A stretch of 64,000 bases of DNA from Croceifilum oryzae (lineage in GTDB: Bacteria; Bacillota; Bacilli; Thermoactinomycetales; Thermoactinomycetaceae): contig NZ_JAUSUV010000009.1 of assembly GCF_030814315.1 (NCBI RefSeq), forward strand, positions 62,001 through 126,000. Reading direction: 5' to 3'. The notes beneath the pieces are model-generated. The model did no database searches, had not been told where the DNA came from, and saw only the letters and a program-made list of their open reading frames with translations. The position numbers and the translations under genes are program-made. This document shows positions 16,252 through 25,580 of this stretch, piece by piece; position 1 is the first letter of the stretch; the number at the start of each line of letters is the position of its first letter.

Positions 16252-18141
16252 CTAATTATCTTCAACTATTTGTGGAAGTTGAACGCAGAATGTAGTTCCA
16301 ACGCCCAGTTCACTGCGAACAGAAATCTTACCGTTATGAGCGTGCACCAAATGTTTCGCAATCGCAAGCCCAAGTCCTGTACCACCTGAAACCGTTTTTC
16401 TGGTCCGCGCTTTATCTGCCTTATAGAAGCGCTGAAAAACGTATGGCAGGTCGTCATTTGGAATCCCTGTCCCAGTATCTTCGACTTCTAAGTATACCTG
16501 ATTATCTAGCCATTTGGCACGTACTGTTACTCTGCCATTTTCTGGAGTGTGTTGAATCGCATTTCCAATTAAGTTGGTTAGGATTTGTTCTGTACGATCT
16601 TCATCCCAATACACCATTGGCACATCTTCTTCTACTTCTCCAACCAATTCAATCTTCTTGTCACCAGCTAGTCCACTAAATTTACGAGTCACACGATCCA
16701 CAAATGACTTCACAGATAGCTCAGACAATATAAGATCGATATGTCCTGCTTCCATTCGTGCTAGATCTAATAGCTCGTTTACCAGTCGACTCATCCGCTG
16801 GGATTCATCATTGATAATCTGCGCTAACTCTTGACGCATCTCTGGAGAGTCCGCGATATCATCGAGCAATGCTTCACTATATCCTTGTAACATGGAGAGA
16901 GGTGTACGTAATTCATGCGATACATTCGCTACAAAATCTTTGCGCAGTTTCTCTAAGTGGCGCTCTTCCGTCACATCGCGCATCACCGCAACAGCCCCAC
17001 GTACTTGTTCGCGTGCGTATAACGGTGCCATGATCAGTTGCCACGTTCGGCCTTGCTCCTCAATATCCCCCATCTGTTCCGCTTCATCTTCTAATACATA
17101 ACGGAACACTTCCAATAGGGTCGGAGGCAAGCTATTATTCTGCTTAAAATCTTGTGGATCACGGTATAGATTTAAAAAACGCTCAGCTGGTGGGTTAGAC
17201 AAAATAATCTTCCCATGCGCATTAATGCTGATTACTCCATCTGACATACTACGAAGAATGCTAGTCAACTGCTCTTTTTCGTGAGAAAGAAGGTTAATGG
17301 ACTCTTCCAACTGACCTGCCATCTGATTAAAGGTCATCGCTAATTCCGCGATCTCATCCCGTTCATGAGCCCGAACCATCACCCGCGTCGAAAACTTCCC
17401 ACGCGCCATCTTCTCAGCTGCTCTTTGCATCTGAATAAGAGGTTGCGTAATCCGCGTGGATAGGAAGAAAGCAAATACGGTTGTAAGAGCGATCCCGATC
17501 AGAGCCGAGTAAAAAATCCACTTCTTGATGTCTTGTTCACTAAAAGCGCCTTGCTTTTGAAATAGGACAATAGACCCTTTGATCTTGGCATCTTCTAGGT
17601 AGGGAGTCGCATAAACAATAACTTGCCCATCTTCAAATCCCTTCTCTTTTAACTCATCCTTCGGGAGTTGCAATTTTCCAGTTCGTTTAGCAGTAGACTC
17701 CTCAGACACTAACTCTTCGCGCAATTGATCCAGCTTCAGGACACTTTTAATTCCATCTAAATATCTCTGCGTTTGAGCCGATTGATCAAATAATGGCTTT
17801 CCTTGAAAATCAGTAATAATAACATGCGTATGAAAATGACCCGCAATTTCTGTCACCGTATCAACATACTCTTTTTCAATATTACGATTCAATTCAGCTG
17901 CATTAATGCCGGGCTTTTGTTGATTTTTGATAGAAGAAGGGATCCGCGAGTTGGCATGGTTTTTAACGCCTGTCAAGCCGTTCTGGATCTCTTCTCCTAC
18001 TTCTTTTAAGCTTTTGAGTTGATCCTGCTCATAAAATTGCTCTACTTGTTCACTTAAAAACAAACTGAGTAAAATCAGGACAAGAGATACCAAGACGATA
18101 ATGGTAAGCCAAAGCTTCCCTACTACACTACGTAGAATCAC
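16252..18141 (-). CDS. resE: Sensor histidine kinase ResE
   Basis: This membrane sensor kinase phosphorylates ResD and controls aerobic/anaerobic respiration genes in Bacillales. The 629 aa carry a first membrane span (9-29), an extracytoplasmic loop (about 35-205), a second span (208-228), HAMP (230-282), PAS (about 290-395), the phospho-acceptor His409 in FVANVSHELRTPL and an ATPase domain ending with GTGLGLAIAKHLV. The start overlaps the resD stop (ATGA-type), so the two are co-translated. The order resC-resD-resE supports the name. Function is by family and context. Confidence 0.92.
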   Translation of the reverse strand: MILRSVVGKLWLTIIVLVSLVLILLSLFLSEQVEQFYEQDQLKSLKEVGEEIQNGLTGVKNHANSRIPSSIKNQQKPGINAAELNRNIEKEYVDTVTEIAGHFHTHVIITDFQGKPLFDQSAQTQRYLDGIKSVLKLDQLREELVSEESTAKRTGKLQLPKDELKEKGFEDGQVIVYATPYLEDAKIKGSIVLFQKQGAFSEQDIKKWIFYSALIGIALTTVFAFFLSTRITQPLIQMQRAAEKMARGKFSTRVMVRAHERDEIAELAMTFNQMAGQLEESINLLSHEKEQLTSILRSMSDGVISINAHGKIILSNPPAERFLNLYRDPQDFKQNNSLPPTLLEVFRYVLEDEAEQMGDIEEQGRTWQLIMAPLYAREQVRGAVAVMRDVTEERHLEKLRKDFVANVSHELRTPLSMLQGYSEALLDDIADSPEMRQELAQIINDESQRMSRLVNELLDLARMEAGHIDLILSELSVKSFVDRVTRKFSGLAGDKKIELVGEVEEDVPMVYWDEDRTEQILTNLIGNAIQHTPENGRVTVRAKWLDNQVYLEVEDTGTGIPNDDLPYVFQRFYKADKARTRKTVSGGTGLGLAIAKHLVHAHNGKISVRSELGVGTTFCVQLPQIVEDN

Positions 18142-18860
18142 TCTTTTGGCACCTCAAGTTTATATCCAACTCCCCAAACCGTCGTAATCATACTAGCCGC
18201 ACGAGAGGAAGCACGATTCAATTTCTCACGAAGACGTTTTACGTGTGTATCTACCGTTCGTAAATCACCAAAGAATTCATAATTCCAAACATCCCGCAAC
18301 AATGTTTCGCGTGTAAAAACTTTATCAGGGGATTTCGCAAGATAATGCAGAAGCTCGTACTCTTTTGGTGTTAAGGAGATACTTTTACCCCCTGCTTTTA
18401 CCTCATGTGCATCATGATCGATCGTCAGCTCAGGGAACACAATCACATTATGGGTATTCGTTTTAGTAGTAAGGTACGCAGTCGCAGAAGCGCGTCGCAC
18501 CACTGCTTTCACACGATGTACCAATTCACGAGGACTAAACGGCTTCACCACATAGTCATCCGTTCCAGCTTCAAATCCATCTACCCGATTCGTCTCTTCG
18601 CCTCGAGCTGTCAGCATGATAATCGGAGTTGCTTTCTTTTTACGAATTTCTGCACATACTTCCAGCCCATCCATACCTGGCAACATCAGATCCAATAGAA
18701 TCAAGTCGTAATCCTTTTGAAATGCTTTCTCTAAGGCTTTCTCACCGTCTTCTGCTTCATCGATGATGTATCCTTCTCTTTCCAAGTACATCCGGAGTAG
18801 ACGGCGAATACGATCCTCATCGTCTACGACTAATATGGTTTGTTGATTTTGATTGTCCAT
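18138..18860 (-). CDS. resD: Response regulator ResD
   Basis: This is an OmpR/PhoB-type regulator of 240 aa. The receiver domain (about 8-122) has the acidic pair in VVDDED, phospho-acceptor Asp57 in LLDLML and Lys in VVKPFSPREL. The C-terminal winged helix (about 135-236) contains SLTPKEYELLHYL and GDLRTVDTHVKRLREKL. The gene lies 11 bp after resC and is coupled to resE. ResD activates ctaA, fnr and nitrate genes in B. subtilis; the same regulon here is inference, though ctaA does occur at 32 kb. Confidence 0.94.
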   Translation of the reverse strand: MDNQNQQTILVVDDEDRIRRLLRMYLEREGYIIDEAEDGEKALEKAFQKDYDLILLDLMLPGMDGLEVCAEIRKKKATPIIMLTARGEETNRVDGFEAGTDDYVVKPFSPRELVHRVKAVVRRASATAYLTTKTNTHNVIVFPELTIDHDAHEVKAGGKSISLTPKEYELLHYLAKSPDKVFTRETLLRDVWNYEFFGDLRTVDTHVKRLREKLNRASSRAASMITTVWGVGYKLEVPKE

Positions 18861-18871
18861 ACTTTCACCTC

Positions 18872-20074
18872 TTATGTGTAGGAATGCAAGCCTGAAATAA
18901 CGAGATTGATTACAATCAAGTTAATTAAGATGATAGCAAAGCCAACTACCGCCAACCATGCTGATTTTTCACCGTGCCACCCTCTAGATAAGCGAAGATG
19001 GAGATAAGCACTATAAAACATCCATGTAATAAATGCCCATGTCTCTTTCGGATCCCAGCCCCACGGTCTACCCCATGCTTGATTCGCCCAGATCATCGCA
19101 AAAATCAAGGCGCCCAATGTAAAAATAGGATACCCAATGACGATGGAGCGGTACACGATTTCATCCATCAGTTCTAAGTTTAACTTTTGCACCAGTGGAT
19201 GAAGTAGCTTTCCTAAACGCTTCCGGGCAATCGCGAAGTAAATTGCATAGATGATCAGCCCTGAAACGATAGACCAGAGAACCGAATTCAACTTACTTGC
19301 CGCTTTTTCTCCTTGAAAAACCTTAGGTGATTCAAAGAGCGGCTTAGACATTCCAGCAAAGGAATCCATTTTTACTGTCTTACTTTCATAAGGTGAGACG
19401 ATTGCCGGTAGTTTATACTCTTGTACGACCTCTGCACCCTTATAAACATGTTTGAAAGTCGCTTGATATCCTGTCATTTGGAAAATCGTAGATACAATCG
19501 AAAAGCTTCCAAACATGATTAGGACCAAGAAGATCAATTCTAATGAGATCGCTGACTTGCTTTTATCTCGATTCCCCACTTTATGAATGAGATAAACCAG
19601 TCCAGCAACAAATGAAACTCCAAATAATCCCTGACCAATCGCCGCCGTTGTCACGTGTATATACAACCAGCTACTCTGCAGAGCTGGAATTAGGGGTTGT
19701 ACATCACGTGGAAATACAGTGGCATATGAAAGCAAAATCACAGCGATCGGCATAACAAAAGCACCGAGTACAAAAGAGCGATAGATAAAAAACACAATAA
19801 TAAAGCCTAACACGACAGCAAAACATAGGAATGCGATAAACTCAAACATGTTACTTGTCGGGAAATGCCCGCTGAGCATAATTCGTATGATGATAAAAGC
19901 AACATGTAAGGTAACGCCTATAATTGCGAGGATGATACCTGCTTTCCCCCATTTTTTCACCCGTTCTGCATTGCCTTTCTTTTTAGCACCTGATACACCA
20001 ACTAAAAAGACAACGGCTGAGAACAAATATAGAAAGAATGTGGCAAACAGGAAGTACTCCATGGTCGTCTTCAT
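18872..20074 (-). CDS. resC: Cytochrome c biogenesis protein ResC/CcsB (CcsA-type heme handler)
   Basis: This polytopic protein of 400 aa works with ResB to export and ligate heme to apocytochromes c (system II). The WD signature GRPWGWDPKETWAFITW near residues 335-352 and flanking conserved His residues in membrane loops match the heme-handling family. There are about eight hydrophobic segments, and the middle extracytoplasmic stretch is hydrophilic (about 215-260). It lies between resB and resD with gaps of 19 and 11 bp. Confidence 0.93.
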   Translation of the reverse strand: MKTTMEYFLFATFFLYLFSAVVFLVGVSGAKKKGNAERVKKWGKAGIILAIIGVTLHVAFIIIRIMLSGHFPTSNMFEFIAFLCFAVVLGFIIVFFIYRSFVLGAFVMPIAVILLSYATVFPRDVQPLIPALQSSWLYIHVTTAAIGQGLFGVSFVAGLVYLIHKVGNRDKSKSAISLELIFLVLIMFGSFSIVSTIFQMTGYQATFKHVYKGAEVVQEYKLPAIVSPYESKTVKMDSFAGMSKPLFESPKVFQGEKAASKLNSVLWSIVSGLIIYAIYFAIARKRLGKLLHPLVQKLNLELMDEIVYRSIVIGYPIFTLGALIFAMIWANQAWGRPWGWDPKETWAFITWMFYSAYLHLRLSRGWHGEKSAWLAVVGFAIILINLIVINLVISGLHSYT

Positions 20075-20093
20075 GATCGCACCTCACTTTCAA

Positions 20094-21689
20094 CTACTCT
20101 TTTTCATTTTCCACTAGTCCAAATACCTGACCGATTGGCTTACCCACCATTTCTAACTCACGACGCAGGGCAAACCAGTTCTTATTCGTATGCGCTCCTA
20201 TATATAGGACTCCATCATCGACACGTGCCCATACCCGGCGGTGTTGCCAGTAGGATCCCATGGTGACTCCAATCATAAAGATGATGCCACCGACCAAATA
20301 TACCCATAAACTTTTCTCTGCACGAACCATTAATCCGGTCTGATTGGCGAGATCGAATCCTGCCAAGTCAATACCGTATTGATTTCCTTCTGGATCTGGA
20401 AGACGCTCACCCGAGATTACCCAGGACTTCTCTTCTTTACCATCAGGCTTTTGAATCGTAAAGATAAAAGCTGGTTTATTTGGTTCTTGTGATTTCGTGA
20501 TGGGGCGTTGGTTTTCAATCGCAAAATCAGGATAGTACTCTTCCATTCGCACTTTCAGATCTCCGACTTGATAAACCTGATGTAACGAGATTTCATGAAA
20601 GACTACTGTAAACTGACCCTTGCTCTGTTTCGTATTTTTATCTGTGATGCCAAGCTTAATGCCACGAAGTTGCTGAGGTCGAAAATCGCTCTGCAATAGA
20701 TTTAACCCTTCGTATGTTAGGGGATCATTTACCTGAATTTCATGTCTGGTAACTTCTTTCATTTCATTGCTACCAGGCACTTTCTTAAGCAAAACGGCAT
20801 CAGTTTGATACTTCTTGATCACCTCGCCCCCACCGCTTTTCATGGCTGGAGGTAACTCTTCAGGACGATAATACTCGGCAACGGTTTTCTCATTTTTAAC
20901 ATAGTACTCGGTTTGAGGTACACGTTTGGTTTCACCCTCAATCAAGTTAACAAATGAATCAATATTCCAACCTGGTATAAACCGCAGGAGAATCCCAAAT
21001 AAGAATATAATGAGTCCGATATGGTTAATATAAGGGCCCCAACGACTAAAACGCCCTTTTTCCGCAAGAATCGCCTTCCCATCACGCTGAATGTGGTAAC
21101 GATGATTATTCAGCTGTTGCTCTAACTCTGCTAATTTCGCTTCTTCTTCATCCGTTGCCACTTCTACCGCCACGTGAATCCGCTGACGTTTCATGAACTC
21201 AATATTTTTAATCACTTTTTGTCCCTTTAATGCCTTATATAGAGGAACAACGCGATCTAAACTACATATGACTAACGAAATCCCAATCATGGCGATTAAG
21301 CTAGCAAACCACCACTGTGAATACATCTTTGAAAGTCCTAATTGATAAAAGGTCGCTCCCCACCAACCGTACTCCTGTTGGTAAAATAACTCCTTAGAAG
21401 CCGCACCAACGAACTCTTCTTGTGGGAAGATCGTTCCAACAGCAGAAAGGATTAAGGTAATCACAATCAGGCTAATGGCTACTTTCACAGATGAGAAAAA
21501 GGCCCAGACACGGTCAAATAGTGACATAACCGATTGCTGAGAGCGCCTCGCTGCCCCCTCATATCTCATCTCATTTTCAATCGAGGATTTCTCTATCACT
21601 TCCTGCTGAAGTGGCTTGCCGCAGTACTCACAAAGAATCGTACCGACGGGGTTATTATGACCACATTCGCATTTGGTGTTTTCGACCAT
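20094..21689 (-). CDS. resB: Cytochrome c biogenesis protein ResB with N-terminal zinc ribbon
   Basis: This is the membrane partner of ResC in system II cytochrome c assembly, 531 aa. Four membrane spans (about 57-80, 115-135, 215-235 and 472-492) flank the large extracytoplasmic domain, as in ResB. The N-terminus differs from the short one I know: residues 6-26 carry CECGHNN...CEYCGKP, a four-cysteine zinc-ribbon-like module. The ATG at 21689 directly after GGGGGAGGAGA is preferred over a GTG seven codons earlier. In B. subtilis resA precedes this gene; here rluB does, and no resA is present. Confidence 0.9.
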   Translation of the reverse strand: MVENTKCECGHNNPVGTILCEYCGKPLQQEVIEKSSIENEMRYEGAARRSQQSVMSLFDRVWAFFSSVKVAISLIVITLILSAVGTIFPQEEFVGAASKELFYQQEYGWWGATFYQLGLSKMYSQWWFASLIAMIGISLVICSLDRVVPLYKALKGQKVIKNIEFMKRQRIHVAVEVATDEEEAKLAELEQQLNNHRYHIQRDGKAILAEKGRFSRWGPYINHIGLIIFLFGILLRFIPGWNIDSFVNLIEGETKRVPQTEYYVKNEKTVAEYYRPEELPPAMKSGGGEVIKKYQTDAVLLKKVPGSNEMKEVTRHEIQVNDPLTYEGLNLLQSDFRPQQLRGIKLGITDKNTKQSKGQFTVVFHEISLHQVYQVGDLKVRMEEYYPDFAIENQRPITKSQEPNKPAFIFTIQKPDGKEEKSWVISGERLPDPEGNQYGIDLAGFDLANQTGLMVRAEKSLWVYLVGGIIFMIGVTMGSYWQHRRVWARVDDGVLYIGAHTNKNWFALRRELEMVGKPIGQVFGLVENEKE

Positions 21690-21775
21690 TCTCCTCCCCC
21701 GTTCCTGCACTCATAAATCCAACTTCATTATATCGTTACATCCTTCACAAACTTTGTGAAGATTATTTGAACATA

Positions 21776-22492
21776 CTAGCGTAGCATGCGATTTAATTTC
21801 TCGATCTCTGCTTTAGTCAATTCACGTTTATCCCCCGGATTTAAACCTTGTAAGTGAAGAAAAGCATACTTTGTGCGAATCAAATGAAGGACTTGGTAGC
21901 CCAATACTTCACACATACGGCGAATTTGGCGATTTCGACCTTCGTGAATTTGAATTCGAAGCTTGCTCTTCTCGGGATTCGCTTGCATCATACGCACGTC
22001 AGCGGGTGCGGTCATCCCATCCTCCAAACGGACTCCCTTGCGAAGCTGTTCTAACTCTTCATCTGTCGGCTTCCCTTTGACCGTTGTTACATATACTTTA
22101 TTCACTTCGTAACGAGGATGGGCTAAGCGGTTGGCAAGCTCTCCATCATTCGTCATAAGTAACAATCCCTCTGTCTCAAAGTCCAAGCGACCTACTGGAT
22201 AGATCCGTTCCGGAACATCATCAAAGAAATCCGCGACCGTTTTACGGCCTTCTGGATCACTCATGCTCGTAATCACAAGCTTTGGTTTATAAAATATAAA
22301 CGTGCGCTTCTTCTCTTGTTTGATATGCTTTCCATTTACTTCGATCCAATCTTGGTCTGGATCGACCTTGGTTCCTAATGTCTGTACAACTTGTCCATTT
22401 ACTTTAACCTTCCCCTGTAGGATTAACTCTTCACTTTGTCTACGTGAAGCAATCCCCGCTTGGGCAAGTACTTTTTGTAAACGCTCCATCAT
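21776..22492 (-). CDS. rluB: 23S rRNA pseudouridine synthase RluB
   Basis: The 238-aa enzyme modifies uridine in the large-subunit rRNA peptidyl-transferase region. An S4-like RNA-binding domain (residues 2-60, beginning MERLQKVLAQAGIASRRQSEELI) precedes the RsuA-type catalytic domain. That domain has YPVGRLDFETEGLLLMTNDGELANRLAHP (catalytic Asp about residue 103) and EGRNRQIRRMCEVLG. The neighbourhood spmB / rluB / res is the B. subtilis order. It follows the spmB terminator and starts the rluB-res transcription direction. Confidence 0.93.
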   Translation of the reverse strand: MMERLQKVLAQAGIASRRQSEELILQGKVKVNGQVVQTLGTKVDPDQDWIEVNGKHIKQEKKRTFIFYKPKLVITSMSDPEGRKTVADFFDDVPERIYPVGRLDFETEGLLLMTNDGELANRLAHPRYEVNKVYVTTVKGKPTDEELEQLRKGVRLEDGMTAPADVRMMQANPEKSKLRIQIHEGRNRQIRRMCEVLGYQVLHLIRTKYAFLHLQGLNPGDKRELTKAEIEKLNRMLR

Positions 22493-22583
22493 AACACCTC
22501 TCTGTCATCTTAACCGTTTCGACCGGAGCTTACACTCATATTGATGATAGCAGAACTTGGGTGGCGAATCTAATTTTATTCTA

Positions 22584-22632
22584 AAAAGCAAAATGAGTGC
22601 TATTACCTTGTTGGGTAAATGGCACTCATTTT
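22584..22632 (-). terminator. Terminator after spmB
   Basis: On the minus strand AAAATGAGTGC pairs with GCACTCATTTT, with an inner imperfect stem, then GCTTTTTAG. Confidence 0.82.
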
Positions 22633-22640
22633 ATTTGAAT

Positions 22641-23180
22641 TTACAAAGCTCCAAACATAATCGTACAAATGACTAACGAAGCAATAAATCCGATTAAATC
22701 AGCCAGAAGTCCTACTTTTAAAGCATATAGGGACTTCTTAACTCCGACTGCACCGAAATAGACAGTGATTACGTATAAAGTGGTGTCGGTACTCGCTTGA
22801 ATCGTAGAAGCAAGTTTTCCCATGAAAGAGTCAGGACCAAATGTGTGAAAGATGCTTTCGACAAATGCAAGTGAGCCTGTTCCCGAAATGGGTCTTAGAA
22901 TCCCGATAGGCAGAATATCAGGGGGAATATGGAACCAATTGGCAAGTGGCACGAGTCCTTGCAGATAGAAATCGAGTGCCCCTGTATCTCGAAACACGGC
23001 TACAGCAAACATCATGCCCACTAGGTGTGGGATAATCTGAATCGCAGTTGGAAAGCCTTCTTTTGCCCCTTCAACAAAACTTTCATATACGGGGACTTTC
23101 CGAAACAATGCATAGAGGGGGATGAGCACGATGATGGCTGGTAACATATAGTTGGATATGGCTGAGATTACCTCGTACAA
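22641..23180 (-). CDS. spmB: Spore maturation protein SpmB
   Basis: SpmB is a nucleoside-transporter-gate-fold membrane protein needed with SpmA for normal spore core dehydration. The 179-aa product has about five hydrophobic segments and the family motifs GAKEGFPTAIQIIPHLVGMM and LRPISGTGSLAFVESIFHTFGPDS. It starts with TTG after GGAGAGGG; no ATG fits. It directly follows spmA and dacB as in B. subtilis, so it should be expressed in the mother cell, probably under sigma E. Confidence 0.93.
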   Translation of the reverse strand: MYEVISAISNYMLPAIIVLIPLYALFRKVPVYESFVEGAKEGFPTAIQIIPHLVGMMFAVAVFRDTGALDFYLQGLVPLANWFHIPPDILPIGILRPISGTGSLAFVESIFHTFGPDSFMGKLASTIQASTDTTLYVITVYFGAVGVKKSLYALKVGLLADLIGFIASLVICTIMFGAL

Positions 23181-23200
23181 TAGATCCCTCTCCTTTGCAT

Positions 23201-23803
23201 TTACTTCTTATATGAATTTATTCCTCTAAAATGGCGATTTCGATAATAACGGTCCAATAAGACAGCGCCACCTGTAGCGACAATCGTAGCCAAAAGGGTA
23301 GGACCGATAATTTCAGTCGGATTAGCGGAGTCATATTTCATCCGAATCCCGATCATCGTGGCGGGGATTAGCGTTAGTCCAGATGTATTTAAAGCTAACA
23401 AGGTACACATCGCAGGGGTAGCTTTATGAGGATCTGGGTTTAGCTTTTGTAACTCCTCCATCGCTTTAATACCCATCGGAGTAGCGGCATTCCCCAATCC
23501 GAATAAATTGGCACTCATATTCGATAAAATATAGCCCATCGCTGGATGGTTTTCTGGCACACTTGGAAACAACAATTTGGCAACGGGTCGAAGAACTTTT
23601 GTGAGCTTTTTAAGGAGACCTGAATCCTCTGCAATCTTCATCATCCCTAGCCAGAAAACCAAGATGCTGATAAGGCCGATACATACCGCAACCGCATCTT
23701 TGGCACCTGTTAGCGCGGCAGTCGTAACCAGATCGATCTTTCCTTGAAGGATAGCGGCGATAATCCCACTAACAATCATAAACACCCAAATATAATTAAT
23801 CAC
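23201..23803 (-). CDS. spmA: Spore maturation protein SpmA
   Basis: This is the partner of SpmB in spore core dehydration, a 200-aa membrane protein. Family segments include VFWLGMMKIAEDSGLLKKL, GYILSNMSANLFGLGNAATPMGIKAMEEL and LLALNTSGLTLIPATMI. I choose the GTG at 23803 (VINYIWVF), as its position matches the B. subtilis N-terminus. It also overlaps the dacB stop in GTGATTAA, with AAGGATGGGG upstream; a longer in-frame GTG start exists at 23821. Confidence 0.9.
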   Translation of the reverse strand: MINYIWVFMIVSGIIAAILQGKIDLVTTAALTGAKDAVAVCIGLISILVFWLGMMKIAEDSGLLKKLTKVLRPVAKLLFPSVPENHPAMGYILSNMSANLFGLGNAATPMGIKAMEELQKLNPDPHKATPAMCTLLALNTSGLTLIPATMIGIRMKYDSANPTEIIGPTLLATIVATGGAVLLDRYYRNRHFRGINSYKK

Positions 23804-24971
23804 CTTGCCCCATCCTTCCACACAAAAATGCCAATACCTCTTTCCAACTGTTTAAGATACTCGGATCTTGCGTGAATTTACTATAAAGTGGGACCGTTCC
23901 CACTAACTCTTGCTCAAAGTAGACTTTTGCTGTCCCAACCAATACTCCGTTCTTCTCCACTTTTTCTAGCGGATAGCTTACAGTCGGTTCAATCTTTACT
24001 TGACTTGTCTCTGAGCTTTGTAATGGATAGGGTAAAGGTTTTCCAGATACGAGGATCAAACGCTTTTTCTCTTTATTTACAATCTCTGTAGAGGTTATTT
24101 TTTGATCTTTTGTCACTACTTCTTTCAACTGGAAGTTTTGGAAACCATAATCAAACAAATTCATATGGTCTTTCCAATCATCACCGTCGTTTAAGGTAAC
24201 AGCAATCAGCTGTTGTCCATCTTTTGTCGCGGATGTAACCAGAGTACGCTTAGCCTGTTTCGTATATCCTGTCTTCACACCATCTGCAAATGGATACATT
24301 TTCAAAAGCTTATTTTTATTAAGTAACGTACGTTTCCACTCTTCGCCCGGCCATTCCACCGTCTTTAACTCGGTTTTAACAATTTGCTGAAAAGTGGGAT
24401 TTCGGAGCGCATACTGGGTTAGCAAAGCCAGGTCTTTAGCGGATGAATAATGTTTCTCTTCATCTAATCCATGTGGATTCGTAAAATGAGTATGTTCTAG
24501 CCCTAATTCTTGTGCCTTTTCATTCATTAAAAAAACAAAGCCTCCCACCGATCCACCAACATGCTGTGCAATCGCAGTGGCGGCATCATTGCCTGAACGT
24601 AACATCAGTCCATATACAAGCGCTTCCAGAGGTACTTTCTCGCCCGCTTTTAAATAAATAGACGATCCTTCTACTCCAACTGCACTGGGCTGAATCGTAA
24701 CAAGATCTTGAAGCTCTCCTTTTTCAATTGCAATGATGGCGGTCATAATCTTCGTCAGACTTGCAATTTTCATCTCATCATTTTCTTTTTTCGCGTATAA
24801 GACTCGTCCCGAAGCTTGATCTAATAAAATCGATGCAGCAGCATGATCTCCAATTTGAGCGGAAATTTGCTGTGCTCGATTTTGATTTTCTTGGCTATAA
24901 ATTCGTGTGGGAAACATGGTACACATCATACAAATGAGACAAAGTCTGATGATAACCCGCCACTTTTTCAC
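23796..24971 (-). CDS. dacB: Spore cortex D-alanyl-D-alanine carboxypeptidase DacB
   Basis: This penicillin-binding peptidase trims cortex peptidoglycan side chains. From the chosen GTG at 24971 (after GAGGTGG) it has 391 aa, against 382 in B. subtilis. A signal peptide (about 1-26) is followed by the active-site Ser71 and Lys74 in ASLTKIMTA, SGND for the SxN motif, and VKTGYTK. A C-terminal beta domain and amphipathic tail (PSILNSWKEVLAFLC) anchor it. The operon dacB-spmA-spmB identifies it as the sporulation enzyme rather than DacA. Confidence 0.93.
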   Translation of the reverse strand: MKKWRVIIRLCLICMMCTMFPTRIYSQENQNRAQQISAQIGDHAAASILLDQASGRVLYAKKENDEMKIASLTKIMTAIIAIEKGELQDLVTIQPSAVGVEGSSIYLKAGEKVPLEALVYGLMLRSGNDAATAIAQHVGGSVGGFVFLMNEKAQELGLEHTHFTNPHGLDEEKHYSSAKDLALLTQYALRNPTFQQIVKTELKTVEWPGEEWKRTLLNKNKLLKMYPFADGVKTGYTKQAKRTLVTSATKDGQQLIAVTLNDGDDWKDHMNLFDYGFQNFQLKEVVTKDQKITSTEIVNKEKKRLILVSGKPLPYPLQSSETSQVKIEPTVSYPLEKVEKNGVLVGTAKVYFEQELVGTVPLYSKFTQDPSILNSWKEVLAFLCGRMGQGD

Positions 24972-25088
24972 TGCATCCACCTCGTCCATCATAGGGGTTT
25001 GTACCATTTATATGCGGACAGGACCTCGTTATGATGGAACAAAAAAAAGAATATGGTCTTTACCTCCATATCCTTTCTTCTTATCCTA

Positions 25089-25580
25089 TTAACATTCGGG
25101 GTGACATCCGTCATCATGAGAATGATGTTTTTTCCTCGAGAACCGTTCAAACAATTGAGGTACAGAGTCGATTAGACGATCATATAGGTGATTAGCGCCC
25201 TCTAAATTAAGAAGACGAATACCATGAGGACCTACTACAATAAAAGCAACGGGCGTAATCGATACTCCGCCACCACTACCTCCACCAAACGGGTAATGTT
25301 GTTTATGCGATCCAGCATTTGATTCATCACGACGTTCACTTCGGCGGTCTGTCGAATTCTCGGAACGAGATGAACGTGTTTCTTGGTTTTGCATTTTTCC
25401 AAGCCCTGCAAATTCGGAGCCACCTGCAGCAAAACCAAATCCTACTTTTGATACAGGAATGATGATTTGACCATCAACGGTTTCCACTGGCTCACCAATG
25501 ATTGTATTTACATCAATCATTTCTTTTAAATTTTCCATTGCCGTCATCATTAAGCCTTGAATGGGGTGCTCGCCTGCCAT
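25089..25580 (-). CDS. gerW: Spore protein YtfJ/GerW
   Basis: The 163-aa protein belongs to the YtfJ family, in which B. subtilis GerW is needed for germination with several receptors. The N-terminal domain reads HPIQGLMMTAMENLKEMIDVNTIIGEPVE and VSKVGFGFAAGGSEF. A Ser/Arg-rich linker (about 75-100), a glycine-rich patch (FGGGSGGGVSI) and a second hydrophobic strand region follow. The tail is rich in His and Cys (HHSHDDGCHPEC). ATG 25580 follows GGAGGGAA. The gene overlaps ytfI by 31 bp. Confidence 0.9.
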   Translation of the reverse strand: MAGEHPIQGLMMTAMENLKEMIDVNTIIGEPVETVDGQIIIPVSKVGFGFAAGGSEFAGLGKMQNQETRSSRSENSTDRRSERRDESNAGSHKQHYPFGGGSGGGVSITPVAFIVVGPHGIRLLNLEGANHLYDRLIDSVPQLFERFSRKKHHSHDDGCHPEC

